64,000 nt of DNA from Fen-330 sp050008465 (lineage in GTDB: Bacteria > Acidobacteriota > Terriglobia > Bryobacterales > Bryobacteraceae), in the NCBI GenBank assembly GCA_050008465.1, contig JBEKMO010000019.1, positions 1 through 64,000 of the forward strand, written 5' to 3'. The notes under the pieces were generated by a model, which saw only the letters and a program-made list of their open reading frames with translations, had not been told where the DNA came from and did not search any database. The first letter of the stretch is position 1; each line of letters opens with the position of its first letter. Shown in pieces: positions 23,397-31,586 of this stretch. Both the position numbers and the translations under genes were made by a program.

Positions 23397-25877
23397 TCAC
23401 TCGTACCGCAGCGCGCGCATCGGGTCCAGCCGCGCAGCACGCCGGGCGGGAATGTAGCAGGCCAGCAGTGTGACCATGAACAGCAGCGCCGCTGTGGCCG
23501 CGAAGATCGCTGGGTCGCGCGGCTGGACTTCGTGCAGCAGGCTCTCCATCACGCGGCCGGCGGCGAATGCACCGGCGATGCCCAGGGCGAAGCCGGCGAA
23601 CGCTAGCAGCATGCCCTGGCGCAACACATCCCCCAGCACGCGCGCCCGGCTCGCACCGAGCGACATGCGGATGCCGATTTCGCGGGTCCGCTGCGTCACC
23701 ATGTAGGACAACACGCCGTAGATTCCGACCGCGGCCAGCAACGCGGCCAACGCCGCAAAAGAGCCCACCAGCGAGCTCAGGAAGCGCTGGCCCCGGGAGT
23801 TGTCGTCCACCACGTCCTCCATGGTCCGCTCGCGGTAAAGCGCCAGGCCGGAATCGATCCGGGTCAGCGCGCGCCGCACTGCCGGCGACACGCTGGACGG
23901 CGGCACGGAGGTGTGGAGCGTGAGAAAGACGCGGCGCGGGGCGTAGAGCGAATCGTACGCCTCCGGCCGGGGTTTCTCGGTGAGGCCCCATTGCCGGACG
24001 TCGCCCACAACCCCGATCACCTGGCGCCAGGGGCCGTTTTCATCGCCGCCGCCGCCCGAGAACATCCGGCCCACAGGGTCCTCGTTCGGCCAGCAGTAGC
24101 GGGCCATGGTCGCGTTGATCACGGTCGCGTATACCATGAGGGTGCGCTGGTCGGCGGGGAGCTGTGTCCCTTTCTCCCAGGCCTCGCGCCCGCGCGCGTC
24201 CAACTCCATGGCGTGCTGAGTGTCCGCGGGCGTGGGCAGCCGCCCTTTGAGCAGCGGGATTCCCATGGTGCGGAAGTACTCCGGGGTCACCGTGTGGTAT
24301 TCCACCAGCGGTCCACTCATGCGTTCCGATACCCGTCCGCGGATCTGGACATAGTAGTTGCTGCCGCCTTCCAGCGGCAGGCGGTCGCTGAGAGAGGCCG
24401 TGCCGACTCCGGGGATCTGCCGCGCCTCCTCCAGCAGGCGCTGCGCGAAACCAGCGCGCTGCGGGTCCGTTCTGTAAGTGGTTTCGGGGAGTTGGATCGC
24501 CCCCGTCCAGACGCCCTCCCGCCGTACGCCGATTTCCACGCTGCGCACGCGAGCGAAATCCTTGAGCAGCAGGCCGGCGGAGATCAGCAGAAGCATCGAG
24601 AGCGCGATCTCTCCCGCCACTAGCGCACTGCTGAGGAGCCGCCGCCGGCGCCCGGGGCTGACGGAGCTTCCGGCACCGCCCTTGAGTTCCTCGAACAGAT
24701 CGGTACGCGAGGTCTGGAGCGCGGGAGCGAGCCCGAACAGCACGCCCGTCACCACGGCCAGCGCAAAGGTGAATGCCAGCACGGATCCATTCAACTGGAT
24801 CAGGTTGAAATCCGGCAGCGTGAAGCTCTTGAATTTGGGCAGCAGGGCGACCAGCCCCCCGCCCAGCAGCAGGCCCAGCACGCCGCCCACCAGCGAAAGG
24901 AGCAGGCTCTCGGTGAGCAGTTGCCGCAGCAGGCGGAGCCGGGACGCGCCCAGCGAGCTCCGCACCGCCATTTCCTTCTGCCGCGCTACGGCTCTCGATA
25001 GCAGGAGGTTGGCGATGTTCGCGCAGGCAATCAGCAGTACCAGCCCCACGGCCGAGAGCATCATCACCAGCGAATTGCTGGACTTGCCCACCAGGTCCTC
25101 CTGGAGAGGCACCACCACGGCTCCCACTTTATGATTGGTGTTAGGGAATGCCGTTTCCAGCCGCGCCGCGATGACTGCCACGTCCGCGTGAGCCTTCTGA
25201 GGCGTGACCCCGGGCTTCAGCCTGCCGATGGCGTTGTACGAGTGACTGCCGCGCTCGCCCAGGCCCCTGCCCGACATGTCCAGCGGCGTCCACAGTTGCG
25301 CCTGGAAGGGGAAGTTGAAGCCGGCCGGCATCACCCCGATGACGGTGTGCTTCCGCGCGTTCAACTCCAGCGACTGCCCCACGGCTTTCGGGTCTCCGCC
25401 GAAACGGCTTTGCCAGAGGGCGTAGCCGAGGATCACCACGTCATCCTTGCCCGGTTGATCCTCGCCCGGCGCCCAGGCTCGGCCCAGGATGGGATTCACG
25501 CCCAGCAGGGAAAAGAAATTGGCCTCAGTCGGGACGCTCCGGACAATGTCCGCCCGCCCCTTGTCGCTGAGGTTCATGTCGCTCGGCCAAAAGAACAGGG
25601 TCATGTCGGAAAACGTGCTGTTCTGCGTCTTCCAGTCGATGAAATCCGGCCCGGTGAAGGGATACTTGCCGGGCGCGGCCTCGGTTTCGTAAAGCCGGAC
25701 CAGGCGGTCCGGATTGCGATAGGGGAGCGAGCGCAGCAAGACGGCATCGATGATGCTGAAGATGGCGGTGTTGGCCCCAATGCCGACGGCCAGGGTCAGG
25801 ATGGCGACCGCCGCGAATCCACGCGACTTGAGCAGGGTCCGGACGGCGTACCGCAGGTCTTGAACTAAGGTTCGCAT
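23397..25877 (-). CDS. ADOP-type orphan ABC permease (MacB/FtsX duplicated)
   Basis: An 826-aa permease of the acidobacterial duplicated orphan permease type. It has two tandem MacB_PCD-FtsX units. The first begins LRYAVRTLLKSRGFAAVAILTLAVGIGANTAIFS; its FtsX part has CANIANLLLSRAVARQKEMAVRSSLGASRLRLLRQLLTES. The second begins near residue 430 and ends with GVLSYMVTQRTREIGIRMSLGASRARVLGDVLRQG and a last helix before ARRAARLDPMRALRYE. Eight membrane helices and two large periplasmic domains are expected. ATG 25877 is chosen by the family's usual MRTL...QDLRYA start; the frame extends 43 codons further without support. No ATPase gene is adjacent, as is typical. Substrate unknown. Confidence 0.92.
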   Translation of the reverse strand: MRTLVQDLRYAVRTLLKSRGFAAVAILTLAVGIGANTAIFSIIDAVLLRSLPYRNPDRLVRLYETEAAPGKYPFTGPDFIDWKTQNSTFSDMTLFFWPSDMNLSDKGRADIVRSVPTEANFFSLLGVNPILGRAWAPGEDQPGKDDVVILGYALWQSRFGGDPKAVGQSLELNARKHTVIGVMPAGFNFPFQAQLWTPLDMSGRGLGERGSHSYNAIGRLKPGVTPQKAHADVAVIAARLETAFPNTNHKVGAVVVPLQEDLVGKSSNSLVMMLSAVGLVLLIACANIANLLLSRAVARQKEMAVRSSLGASRLRLLRQLLTESLLLSLVGGVLGLLLGGGLVALLPKFKSFTLPDFNLIQLNGSVLAFTFALAVVTGVLFGLAPALQTSRTDLFEELKGGAGSSVSPGRRRRLLSSALVAGEIALSMLLLISAGLLLKDFARVRSVEIGVRREGVWTGAIQLPETTYRTDPQRAGFAQRLLEEARQIPGVGTASLSDRLPLEGGSNYYVQIRGRVSERMSGPLVEYHTVTPEYFRTMGIPLLKGRLPTPADTQHAMELDARGREAWEKGTQLPADQRTLMVYATVINATMARYCWPNEDPVGRMFSGGGGDENGPWRQVIGVVGDVRQWGLTEKPRPEAYDSLYAPRRVFLTLHTSVPPSSVSPAVRRALTRIDSGLALYRERTMEDVVDDNSRGQRFLSSLVGSFAALAALLAAVGIYGVLSYMVTQRTREIGIRMSLGASRARVLGDVLRQGMLLAFAGFALGIAGAFAAGRVMESLLHEVQPRDPAIFAATAALLFMVTLLACYIPARRAARLDPMRALRYE

Positions 25878-26024
25878 GAGTTCACCGTAAATACGCGCAG
25901 AGCGCAGTCGTTGTTCCCTAACGAATGTTATACGTCGGAACTCGCGAATCGTTTCGCGGGGCAGGCCGATTTCGCCTGTCTGGTGGCGAGTGAGGGCATG
26001 GATCAACCTTAGTAGGGCGCGCCC

Positions 26025-26381
26025 TCACCTGGCCGGACCGCGGAGGTAGGCGTCGTCGCCGCGCTGCCAGTCCTCGCGCGGGGGCGAGAACAGGTCGATG
26101 GCGGCGCTGTCTTCCAGCGCCTCGACGCCGTGCGGGACGTCCGGCTCGAGCGCCAGCATCTGGCCCGCCTCCAGCATCACCTCGCGGCCGTCGATCCGGA
26201 ACCGCAGCCGGCCCCGCTCCAGCAGCGTGATCTGCTCGTTCATGTGACGGTGCTCGGGAACCACCGCGCCCTTCGAAAGCTGAATGCGGGCCACGGTCAT
26301 CTTCTGGCCGTGGATCACCTGGCGCCGGAACAGCGGGTTCAACTGTTCCTTCTCGATTCCTTCCCAACTGTAGAGTTTCAT
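26025..26381 (-). CDS. Single-domain cupin
   Basis: A 118-aa cupin (RmlC-like jelly roll). Metal site: PEHRHMNEQI supplies two His and one Glu, and the second motif LALEPDVPHGVEALED gives the last His. Such small cupins are often mannose-6-phosphate-isomerase-like or act as sensors or dioxygenase-like enzymes; the reaction here is unknown. The ATG at 26381 is preceded by TACAAT at 10 nt and by no SD. It is divergent from the dTDP-sugar cassette, across a 172-bp gap that holds a palindromic repeat. Confidence 0.85.
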   Translation of the reverse strand: MKLYSWEGIEKEQLNPLFRRQVIHGQKMTVARIQLSKGAVVPEHRHMNEQITLLERGRLRFRIDGREVMLEAGQMLALEPDVPHGVEALEDSAAIDLFSPPREDWQRGDDAYLRGPAR

Positions 26382-26391
26382 GGAAGCGACG

Positions 26392-26397
26392 ATTGTA
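26392..26397 (-). promoter_or_regulatory. -10-like TACAAT of the cupin gene
   Basis: TACAAT on the minus strand ends 10 nt before ATG 26381 with no Shine-Dalgarno, consistent with a leaderless transcript. Confidence 0.45.
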
Positions 26398-26425
26398 GCA
26401 TCGGCGCCGGGAACGCTGAGAGGCG

Positions 26426-26497
26426 CCGCTCCCTGACGGTCGCGGTTCGGTGCTGTGGGGCGCGATGCAGCACGGAACCACGAGCGTCAGCGAGTGG
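26426..26497. repeat. Palindromic dispersed repeat (intergenic copy)
   Basis: Two 30-nt arms (26426-26455 and 26468-26497) are reverse complements at 25 of 30 positions, around a 12-nt loop. The left arm resembles the copy inside the 8589-10667 gene. It lies between the divergent cupin and rfbA genes. Confidence 0.65.
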
Positions 26498-26537
26498 TCC
26501 CACCCGGCTGGCCGCGGCCCGCTGCCGGCCGCCGTTG

Positions 26538-26543
26538 TATCAT
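26538..26543 (+). promoter_or_regulatory. -10-like TATCAT of the dTDP-sugar cassette
   Basis: TATCAT ends 10 nt before ATG 26554, with no Shine-Dalgarno between. No convincing -35; the palindromic repeat ends about 40 nt upstream. Confidence 0.4.
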
Positions 26544-26553
26544 TGAATACATC

Positions 26554-27315
26554 ATGAAGGGCGTCGTGCTCGCGGGCGGAACAGGCAGCCGGCTGTTTCC
26601 GCTGACCAAGATCACCAACAAGCACCTGCTGCCGATCTATGACAAGCCGATGGTGTACTACCCCATCCAGACCCTGGTGGACGCGGGGATTCGCGACATC
26701 ATGATCGTCACCGGCGGCAGGAACGCGGGCGATTTTCTCCGCCTGTTGGGCAATGGCAAGGAGTTCGGGCTGGCGCATCTGAACTACGCCTACCAGGAAG
26801 GGGAGGGCGGGATTGCCGAGGCGCTGGCGCTGGCCGAGCATTTCGCCGACGGGCACGAGATCTGCGTCATCCTGGGCGACAATCTCATCGAAGGCACCAT
26901 CCGTCATGCCATGGAGGATTTCGCCGGGCAGCAGCGCGGCGCGCGCATCCTGCTCAAGGAGGTGCCGGACGCCGAGCGCTTCGGCGTGGCGGAGATCCGA
27001 GGGGACCGCATCGTGGGCATCGAGGAGAAACCGCGACAGCCGAAATCGAACTACGCGGTGACGGGAGTCTACCTGTACGACGCCACGGTGTTCGAGAAGA
27101 TCCGCACGCTGGTGCCCTCCGCGCGCGGGGAACTGGAGATCACCGACGTCAACAACGCTTACATCCGCGAGGGCACGATGACATTCTCGTACCTGGAGGG
27201 CTGGTGGACCGACGCCGGCACCTTCGAATCGCTGCTGCGCGCGGGCAATCTGGTGGCCCGGACGCGCCCGACGGAGGCTCCTCCGGCGCAACCCGCCAAG
27301 GCCGGGGTGCGATGA
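26554..27315 (+). CDS. rfbA: Glucose-1-phosphate thymidylyltransferase-type nucleotidyltransferase
   Basis: A 253-aa sugar-1-phosphate nucleotidyltransferase. Seen: GVVLAGGTGSRLFPLTKITNKHLLPIYDKPMVYYPI, the nucleotide-binding start typical of RmlA; ILGDNLIEG with the metal-binding Asp; FGVAEI and EEKPRQPKSNYAVTGVYLYD; and EITDVNNAYIREG. It should join dTTP and glucose-1-phosphate to dTDP-glucose. It lacks the C-terminal extension of long RmlA proteins (about 290 aa), as in other short forms. ATG 26554 is set by the conserved first strand. Its stop overlaps the start of the next gene, and it heads the cassette rfbA-rfbC-rfbB-glycosyltransferase. Confidence 0.9.
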   Translation: MKGVVLAGGTGSRLFPLTKITNKHLLPIYDKPMVYYPIQTLVDAGIRDIMIVTGGRNAGDFLRLLGNGKEFGLAHLNYAYQEGEGGIAEALALAEHFADGHEICVILGDNLIEGTIRHAMEDFAGQQRGARILLKEVPDAERFGVAEIRGDRIVGIEEKPRQPKSNYAVTGVYLYDATVFEKIRTLVPSARGELEITDVNNAYIREGTMTFSYLEGWWTDAGTFESLLRAGNLVARTRPTEAPPAQPAKAGVR

Positions 27316-27896
27316 TGTCAACTCAGGCGACCGTCAAGTCGACCGGTGTGCGGATCGCCGCGGGCGAGGGGCTCGAGCTGGCCTACCCGCAGTGCGAGAA
27401 AGGGATCGGCGCGGTGATCCAGGCTCCGGACTCGCCGCACCTGATCGCGGGGGTGCGGGTACGGCCGTATTCCATCTATGCCGACGACCGGGGCTACTTC
27501 CTGGAGGTGGTGCGCACGGGCCGGGACCTGGTGGCGCAGTACGCCCGCGCCCAGGTGGCCACCGCCGTCGGCTACCCGGGGACGATCAAGGGGTTCCACT
27601 ACCACCTGCGGCAGCACGACTGCTGGACCGCGGTGGCGGGCATGCTGCAAGTGGCGCTGGCCGACCTGCGGCAGGGTTCGCCAACCTTCGGTGCGCGCAA
27701 CACGCTGTACCTGGGAACGCTGCGCCCGTGGCAAATCCTGATTCCGCCGGGCGTCGGCCACGGCTACAAGATCATCGGCCGGGATCCGGCGGTCCTGGTC
27801 TACGTGACCGACCAGTTCTACGACCCGGCTGACGAAGGCCGCCTGGCCTTCGACGATCCGTACATCAACTACGATTGGGAGACCCAGCATAAGTGA
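27312..27896 (+). CDS. rfbC: dTDP-4-dehydrorhamnose 3,5-epimerase family protein
   Basis: A 194-aa RmlC-like cupin. It has the family frame: DDRGYFLEVVRTGRD, GTIKGFHYHLRQHDCWTAV with the catalytic-site His, ADLRQGSPTFGARN, and IPPGVGHGYKIIG, followed by VTDQFYDPADEGRLAFDDP. The HYHxRQxDCW segment differs from the HFQxxxxAQGKLV form of classical RmlC, so it may be a related epimerase or isomerase making another dTDP-6-deoxyhexose. Start: ATG at 27312 or 27315 (tandem ATGs); both overlap the rfbA stop. It overlaps rfbB by GTGA. Confidence 0.82.
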   Translation: MMSTQATVKSTGVRIAAGEGLELAYPQCEKGIGAVIQAPDSPHLIAGVRVRPYSIYADDRGYFLEVVRTGRDLVAQYARAQVATAVGYPGTIKGFHYHLRQHDCWTAVAGMLQVALADLRQGSPTFGARNTLYLGTLRPWQILIPPGVGHGYKIIGRDPAVLVYVTDQFYDPADEGRLAFDDPYINYDWETQHK

Positions 27897-28933
27897 GACT
27901 GCTCGTCACAGGCGGGGCCGGCTTCATCGGCTCGGCCTTCATCCGGCTGCTGCTGGGAACCAACCGGGCGACCAGCATTCTGAATCTGGACAAGCTCACC
28001 TACTCGGGGAACCTGGAGAACCTGGAGGCGGTGGCGGGCGACCCGCGGTACCAGTTCGTCCGCGGCGACGTCTGCGATGCCGCGCTGGTCGATCGCGTGC
28101 TCGATGAGTTCCCGGCCGAGGCGATCGTGCATTTCGCGGCCGAGTCGCACGTGGACCGCAGCATTCTCTCGCCGCAGCCGGTGTTCGACACCAACCTGCG
28201 GGGCACCTTCACGCTGCTGGAGGCCGCGCGCGAGCGCCGCCTCGGACGGTTCGTGCAGGTATCCACCGACGAGGTCTATGGCAGCGTGCCCGAGCCGCTG
28301 GCGGCCGACGAGGGCTTTCCCCTCCGCCCGAGCAGCCCCTATTCGGCGGCCAAGGCGGGCGCGGACCTGCTGGCGCTCTCCTACTTCGCCACCTACCGGC
28401 TGCCGGTGGTGGTGACGCGCGCCTCCAACAACTACGGCCCCTACCAGTTCCCCGAGAAGCTGATTCCGCTGATGATCTCGAACGCGCTCGAGAGCCGCCC
28501 GCTGCCGGTTTACGGCGACGGTCTCCAAGTGCGCGACTGGCTGCATGTCGAGGACCACTGCCGGGCCGTGGCCGCGCTCCTCGAGAGGGGGCGGGACGGG
28601 GAAATCTACAACATCGGCGGCAGCCGCTCGCTCGCCAACCTCGAGGTGGTGCGCAAGATCCTCCGCGCCACCGGCCGCTCCGAGGAACTGATCCAGTTCG
28701 TAACCGACCGCCCGGGCCACGACCGCCGCTACGCGCTCGCGAGCGACAAGACGGTGCGCGAGACCGGATGGGCGCCCCAGGTCGGCTTCGAGGAGGGACT
28801 GAGCCGCACCGTGGACTGGTATCGGCAGAATGCCGGCTGGGTCGAGCGCGTCAAGAGCGGCGAGTATCAGAGCTACTACGAGCGGAACTACGGCGACCGC
28901 GACCTGGAGCTGAAGCGCCTCGGAAGGCGGTAA
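27893..28933 (+). CDS. rfbB: dTDP-glucose 4,6-dehydratase
   Basis: A 346-aa extended SDR enzyme that converts dTDP-glucose to dTDP-4-keto-6-deoxyglucose with bound NAD+. Seen: Rossmann GGAGFIGSAF at the N-terminus, HFAAESHVDRS, VSTDEVYGS with the active-site Thr-Asp-Glu, SPYSAAKAGAD holding the catalytic Tyr and Lys, and RASNNYGPYQFPEKLIP, all standard for RmlB. Length is typical. The GTG at 27893 overlaps the rfbC stop. An rfbD (dTDP-4-dehydrorhamnose reductase) gene is missing here, so the final sugar is unknown. Confidence 0.95.
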   Translation: MRLLVTGGAGFIGSAFIRLLLGTNRATSILNLDKLTYSGNLENLEAVAGDPRYQFVRGDVCDAALVDRVLDEFPAEAIVHFAAESHVDRSILSPQPVFDTNLRGTFTLLEAARERRLGRFVQVSTDEVYGSVPEPLAADEGFPLRPSSPYSAAKAGADLLALSYFATYRLPVVVTRASNNYGPYQFPEKLIPLMISNALESRPLPVYGDGLQVRDWLHVEDHCRAVAALLERGRDGEIYNIGGSRSLANLEVVRKILRATGRSEELIQFVTDRPGHDRRYALASDKTVRETGWAPQVGFEEGLSRTVDWYRQNAGWVERVKSGEYQSYYERNYGDRDLELKRLGRR

Positions 28934-28942
28934 CCTCTCGAT

Positions 28943-29959
28943 ATGCGAGTGGCGCTGGATGCCACGCCCCTGACGCTCTCTAGCGGCGGACTCGCGCGCT
29001 ACGTCTCCGAGCTGCACCGGGCGCTTGAGGCGGCCTTCCCCGAAGACGAGTTCCCGCTGGTGGCGGCGCCGTCGCTCGCGCGCAACTTTCTCGAGCGCCG
29101 CTGGTGGCTGTGCGGGCTGAATCGGGAGCTGTCGCGGCGCCGGGTGGATGTCTTCCACGGCACCAACTTCGAAGTGCCTTACGTTCCGCTGCGCGCGAGC
29201 GTCCTGACGCTACACGACCTGTCGCCGTGGATGGAGACCGCCTGGCACCATGCGGCGGATCGCGTGCGCAGCCGCGCGCCGCTCGCGATCGGCCTGGGCC
29301 TGGCGACCATGGTCGTCACGCCGAGCCAGGCGGTGCGGCGGCAAGCCATCGAGCGATTCCGCGTCTCGCCCCAGCGGGTGGTGGCCGTGCCGGAAGCGGC
29401 CGCGCCGCACCTTCGGCCGGCGGAGGCCCCGCGTGCGGCTCCCTACTTCCTCTTTCTGGGCACGCTCGAACCGCGCAAGAACCTTCCGCTGCTGGTCGAG
29501 GCGTGGCGCGCGGCGCGGCGCGAGGTGGCGGTCGACCTGGTACTGGCGGGCCGGCGCCGCGCGGACTTCCCCGCTCTGACCCCCGAGCCCGGGTTGACGA
29601 TTCTGGGAGAAGTTGCGGAGGATCGGCTCAGCGCCTGGTACTCCGGAGCGCTGGCGTTCGTCTATCCGTCGCTTTATGAGGGCTTCGGGCTGCCCGTGCT
29701 GGAGGCCATGCAGTGCGGCGCGGCGGTGATTACTTCGCGCGACGCGGCCATCTCGGAGGTCGCCGCCGGCGTGGCCGAGCAGGTGGACGCCCGCGATGGG
29801 CAGGCCTGGAAGGAAGCCCTTCTAGCCGCCGCCACCCGCCCGGAATGGGTCGCCGGGCTGCGAGCCAAATCGCTCCAGCGCGCCCGGGATTTCTCCTGGG
29901 AGCGCACCGCGCGGCTCACGCGCGAGGTTTACGAGGAAGCCCTGCGCCGGTTCGCCTGA
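28943..29959 (+). CDS. GT4 glycosyltransferase of the dTDP-sugar cassette
   Basis: A 338-aa GT-B fold family 4 glycosyltransferase. Seen: LDATPLTLSSGGLARYVSEL, a VFHGTNFEVP region, LHDLSPW, FLFLGTLEPRKNLPLLVEAW for the donor domain and the EX7E pair in PSLYEGFGLPVLEAMQCG. It lies 9 bp after rfbB and is the obvious user of the dTDP-sugar made by the cassette, though donor specificity cannot be read. TAACCT 6 nt before the ATG resembles the leaderless -10 arrangement seen elsewhere, so it may also have its own transcript. Confidence 0.9.
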   Translation: MRVALDATPLTLSSGGLARYVSELHRALEAAFPEDEFPLVAAPSLARNFLERRWWLCGLNRELSRRRVDVFHGTNFEVPYVPLRASVLTLHDLSPWMETAWHHAADRVRSRAPLAIGLGLATMVVTPSQAVRRQAIERFRVSPQRVVAVPEAAAPHLRPAEAPRAAPYFLFLGTLEPRKNLPLLVEAWRAARREVAVDLVLAGRRRADFPALTPEPGLTILGEVAEDRLSAWYSGALAFVYPSLYEGFGLPVLEAMQCGAAVITSRDAAISEVAAGVAEQVDARDGQAWKEALLAAATRPEWVAGLRAKSLQRARDFSWERTARLTREVYEEALRRFA

Positions 29960-29999
29960 GCCAGCGGAGTTCGGCGGATCGAAGGCAGGCGGCTGGGTG

Positions 30000-30005
30000 T
30001 ATAAT
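30000..30005 (+). promoter_or_regulatory. Perfect -10 TATAAT before the secreted unknown
   Basis: TATAAT lies 56 nt upstream of GTG 30062, giving a leader that contains the gene's GGAG. No -35 close to consensus is seen at 16-18 bp. Confidence 0.45.
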
Positions 30006-30061
30006 GCCGACAGGCCGGGAGTCCAAGATGGAGATTCTGGTCGACTCTAGTGGAGATCAAG

Positions 30062-30760
30062 GTGACAAGGTCTGCAAGTTTAACTCTACTGTTCGGGAGC
30101 CTGCTCATGGGACAGACAATGCAAGACTTCACGCGGATCTACGATTCATACCTCGCGGCCGTCAAGAGCGGTAAGTTTCGTGAGGTATCGGCTCTCTTCT
30201 CTCGGGAAATGCGCGACGAGCTCAAGACCCCGGACGAGAAAGAAAGGTTCATGACGTTCGCAAAGTTCATGGCGCCGGTGAGCTACGAGACGCTCTTCCT
30301 TACCATGACCGACGGCGGGCAGAAAGCGGAACTGCAAGTGGTCCTCACGCTCAAGGTGCCGGAAGAAGTCCAGAAACAGCACGAGCTTCCGCCAACCCAA
30401 CGCCTCGAGTTGATTCTGAGTTTCGTCAAGGAGGGCGGCCAGTGGAAATGGGGAGAGCCGACGATTCTCGGAGACCCGGACAAACGCGCCCGGCCGAAGG
30501 ACCTGAAGATGGGCTCGAGAAGCGACTATAAGCCGGACTCGAACACGCAGATGGGAGGCCAGATTCTGCGCACCGAGAAGCAGTCTGCCGGCACCGTTTT
30601 TCTCCTCCGGGTCCTCGACGAGGAGATTGCCGCGTTCGTCCCGGCGGTGAGTGTCTCCAGCGAGTTCGTGCCCGGCCGCGTCCTTATGCTCCGCGGCGCC
30701 GAACACAAGTCGGACAAGCTGAAGTTCTGGGCCGACGAGGTTTCGCTGCACCAGCGGTGA
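30062..30760 (+). CDS. Secreted protein of unknown function
   Basis: A 232-aa product with an N-terminal signal peptide (residues 1-18, TRSASLTLLFGSLLMGQ) and no recognised family. The mature part starts with a helical TMQDFTRIYDSYLAAVKSGKFREVSALFS segment, reminiscent of DUF4878/nuclear-transport-factor-2-like lipoprotein domains, followed by a beta-rich region (SYETLFLTMTDGGQKAELQVVLTLK) and a C-terminal beta half. The GTG at 30062 is chosen over 30050 because GGAG lies 6 nt upstream and it places the hydrophobic segment at the N-terminus. It has its own promoter-like TATAAT. Confidence 0.65.
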   Translation: MTRSASLTLLFGSLLMGQTMQDFTRIYDSYLAAVKSGKFREVSALFSREMRDELKTPDEKERFMTFAKFMAPVSYETLFLTMTDGGQKAELQVVLTLKVPEEVQKQHELPPTQRLELILSFVKEGGQWKWGEPTILGDPDKRARPKDLKMGSRSDYKPDSNTQMGGQILRTEKQSAGTVFLLRVLDEEIAAFVPAVSVSSEFVPGRVLMLRGAEHKSDKLKFWADEVSLHQR

Positions 30761-30893
30761 GTCAAACTCGGCCGGAGAGAACTCCAACCCCAGGGCGGAA
30801 TTCAATTTCCTAGCGGATTTGCCACATCGACTATTCCCGGTGAGAAGGTCGGGCCTAAACCCCGGGAGCCTTTCCGCCGATCAATAACCGGGA

Positions 30894-31586
30894 ATGGCGC
30901 CCAAGCCGATCAGCGTGTTTGCTTGCGAGTCCCAGCCCGTGGTGGTGGAAGGACTGCGGAAGGCGCTGGAGCGCAGCGCGGAATTCGTGTTTGCCGGGGC
31001 GGCGGCGCGGCCGGCGGAGGCGCTCCAAGCCGTGCTGGGCCGCTCGCCGGATATCACGCTGGTGGATCACGAGGACGGGCCGGCGGAGGCCCTGGCACTG
31101 GTGGGGGAGATGTGCAAAGCGTCTTCCAAAACGCAGGCGGTCCTGTGGGTGAAAAGCGACCAGGACATCCGGGCCGGCGAGGCGCTGCATGCCGGAGCGC
31201 GCGCCGTCCTGGTGAAGAGCCGCCCGCTCGATACGCTCCTGGAATGCCTGCGGGTGGTGGCGCGAGGGTATCTGTGGTTCGAGAACGGGGCGCCCGAGCC
31301 GGTTGCCGAGCCGGGCCGAGAGCGCCGGCGGCCTCCGCGCCTGACACCGCGCGAGCGCCAGGTGGTCACGCTGCTCGCGCAGGGCCTGAAGAACACCGAG
31401 ATCGCCAAGGCGCTCGAGATTTCTCCGGGCACCGTGAAGGTTCACCTCATGCACGTCTTCGAGAAGACCGGAGCGCGAGACCGCTATGAGCTGGCGATCC
31501 GCAGCCGCAAGCTGCTGGGGCCGGAACCCGGCGGGGCGGTTGCCGCGGGCGCCGAGCCTGGAGCAAGCGGGAGTGCGGCCCCCTAA
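30894..31586 (+). CDS. NarL/LuxR-type response regulator
   Basis: A 230-aa regulator with a receiver domain (1-125) and a C-terminal LuxR helix-turn-helix (about 145-205: LTPRERQVVTLLAQGLKNTEIAKALEISPGTVKVHLMHVFEKTGARDRYELAIRS). The receiver has the phospho-acceptor Asp58 (TLVDHED) and a Lys in VLVKSRP, but the acidic pair is Glu12-Ser13 (ACESQP) rather than Asp-Asp/Glu, so phosphorylation may be weak or absent. No histidine kinase is adjacent. A downstream gene for a membrane protein overlaps its 3' end by 14 bp, and the Tad genes follow, so control of surface structures is plausible. Confidence 0.87.
   Translation: MAPKPISVFACESQPVVVEGLRKALERSAEFVFAGAAARPAEALQAVLGRSPDITLVDHEDGPAEALALVGEMCKASSKTQAVLWVKSDQDIRAGEALHAGARAVLVKSRPLDTLLECLRVVARGYLWFENGAPEPVAEPGRERRRPPRLTPRERQVVTLLAQGLKNTEIAKALEISPGTVKVHLMHVFEKTGARDRYELAIRSRKLLGPEPGGAVAAGAEPGASGSAAP

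Noticed and set aside
25918..27321. 467-aa minus-strand frame over the dTDP-sugar start
   Set aside because: Covers rfbA antisense, the repeat and the cupin in the wrong phase; the cupin and rfbA frames carry clear motifs.
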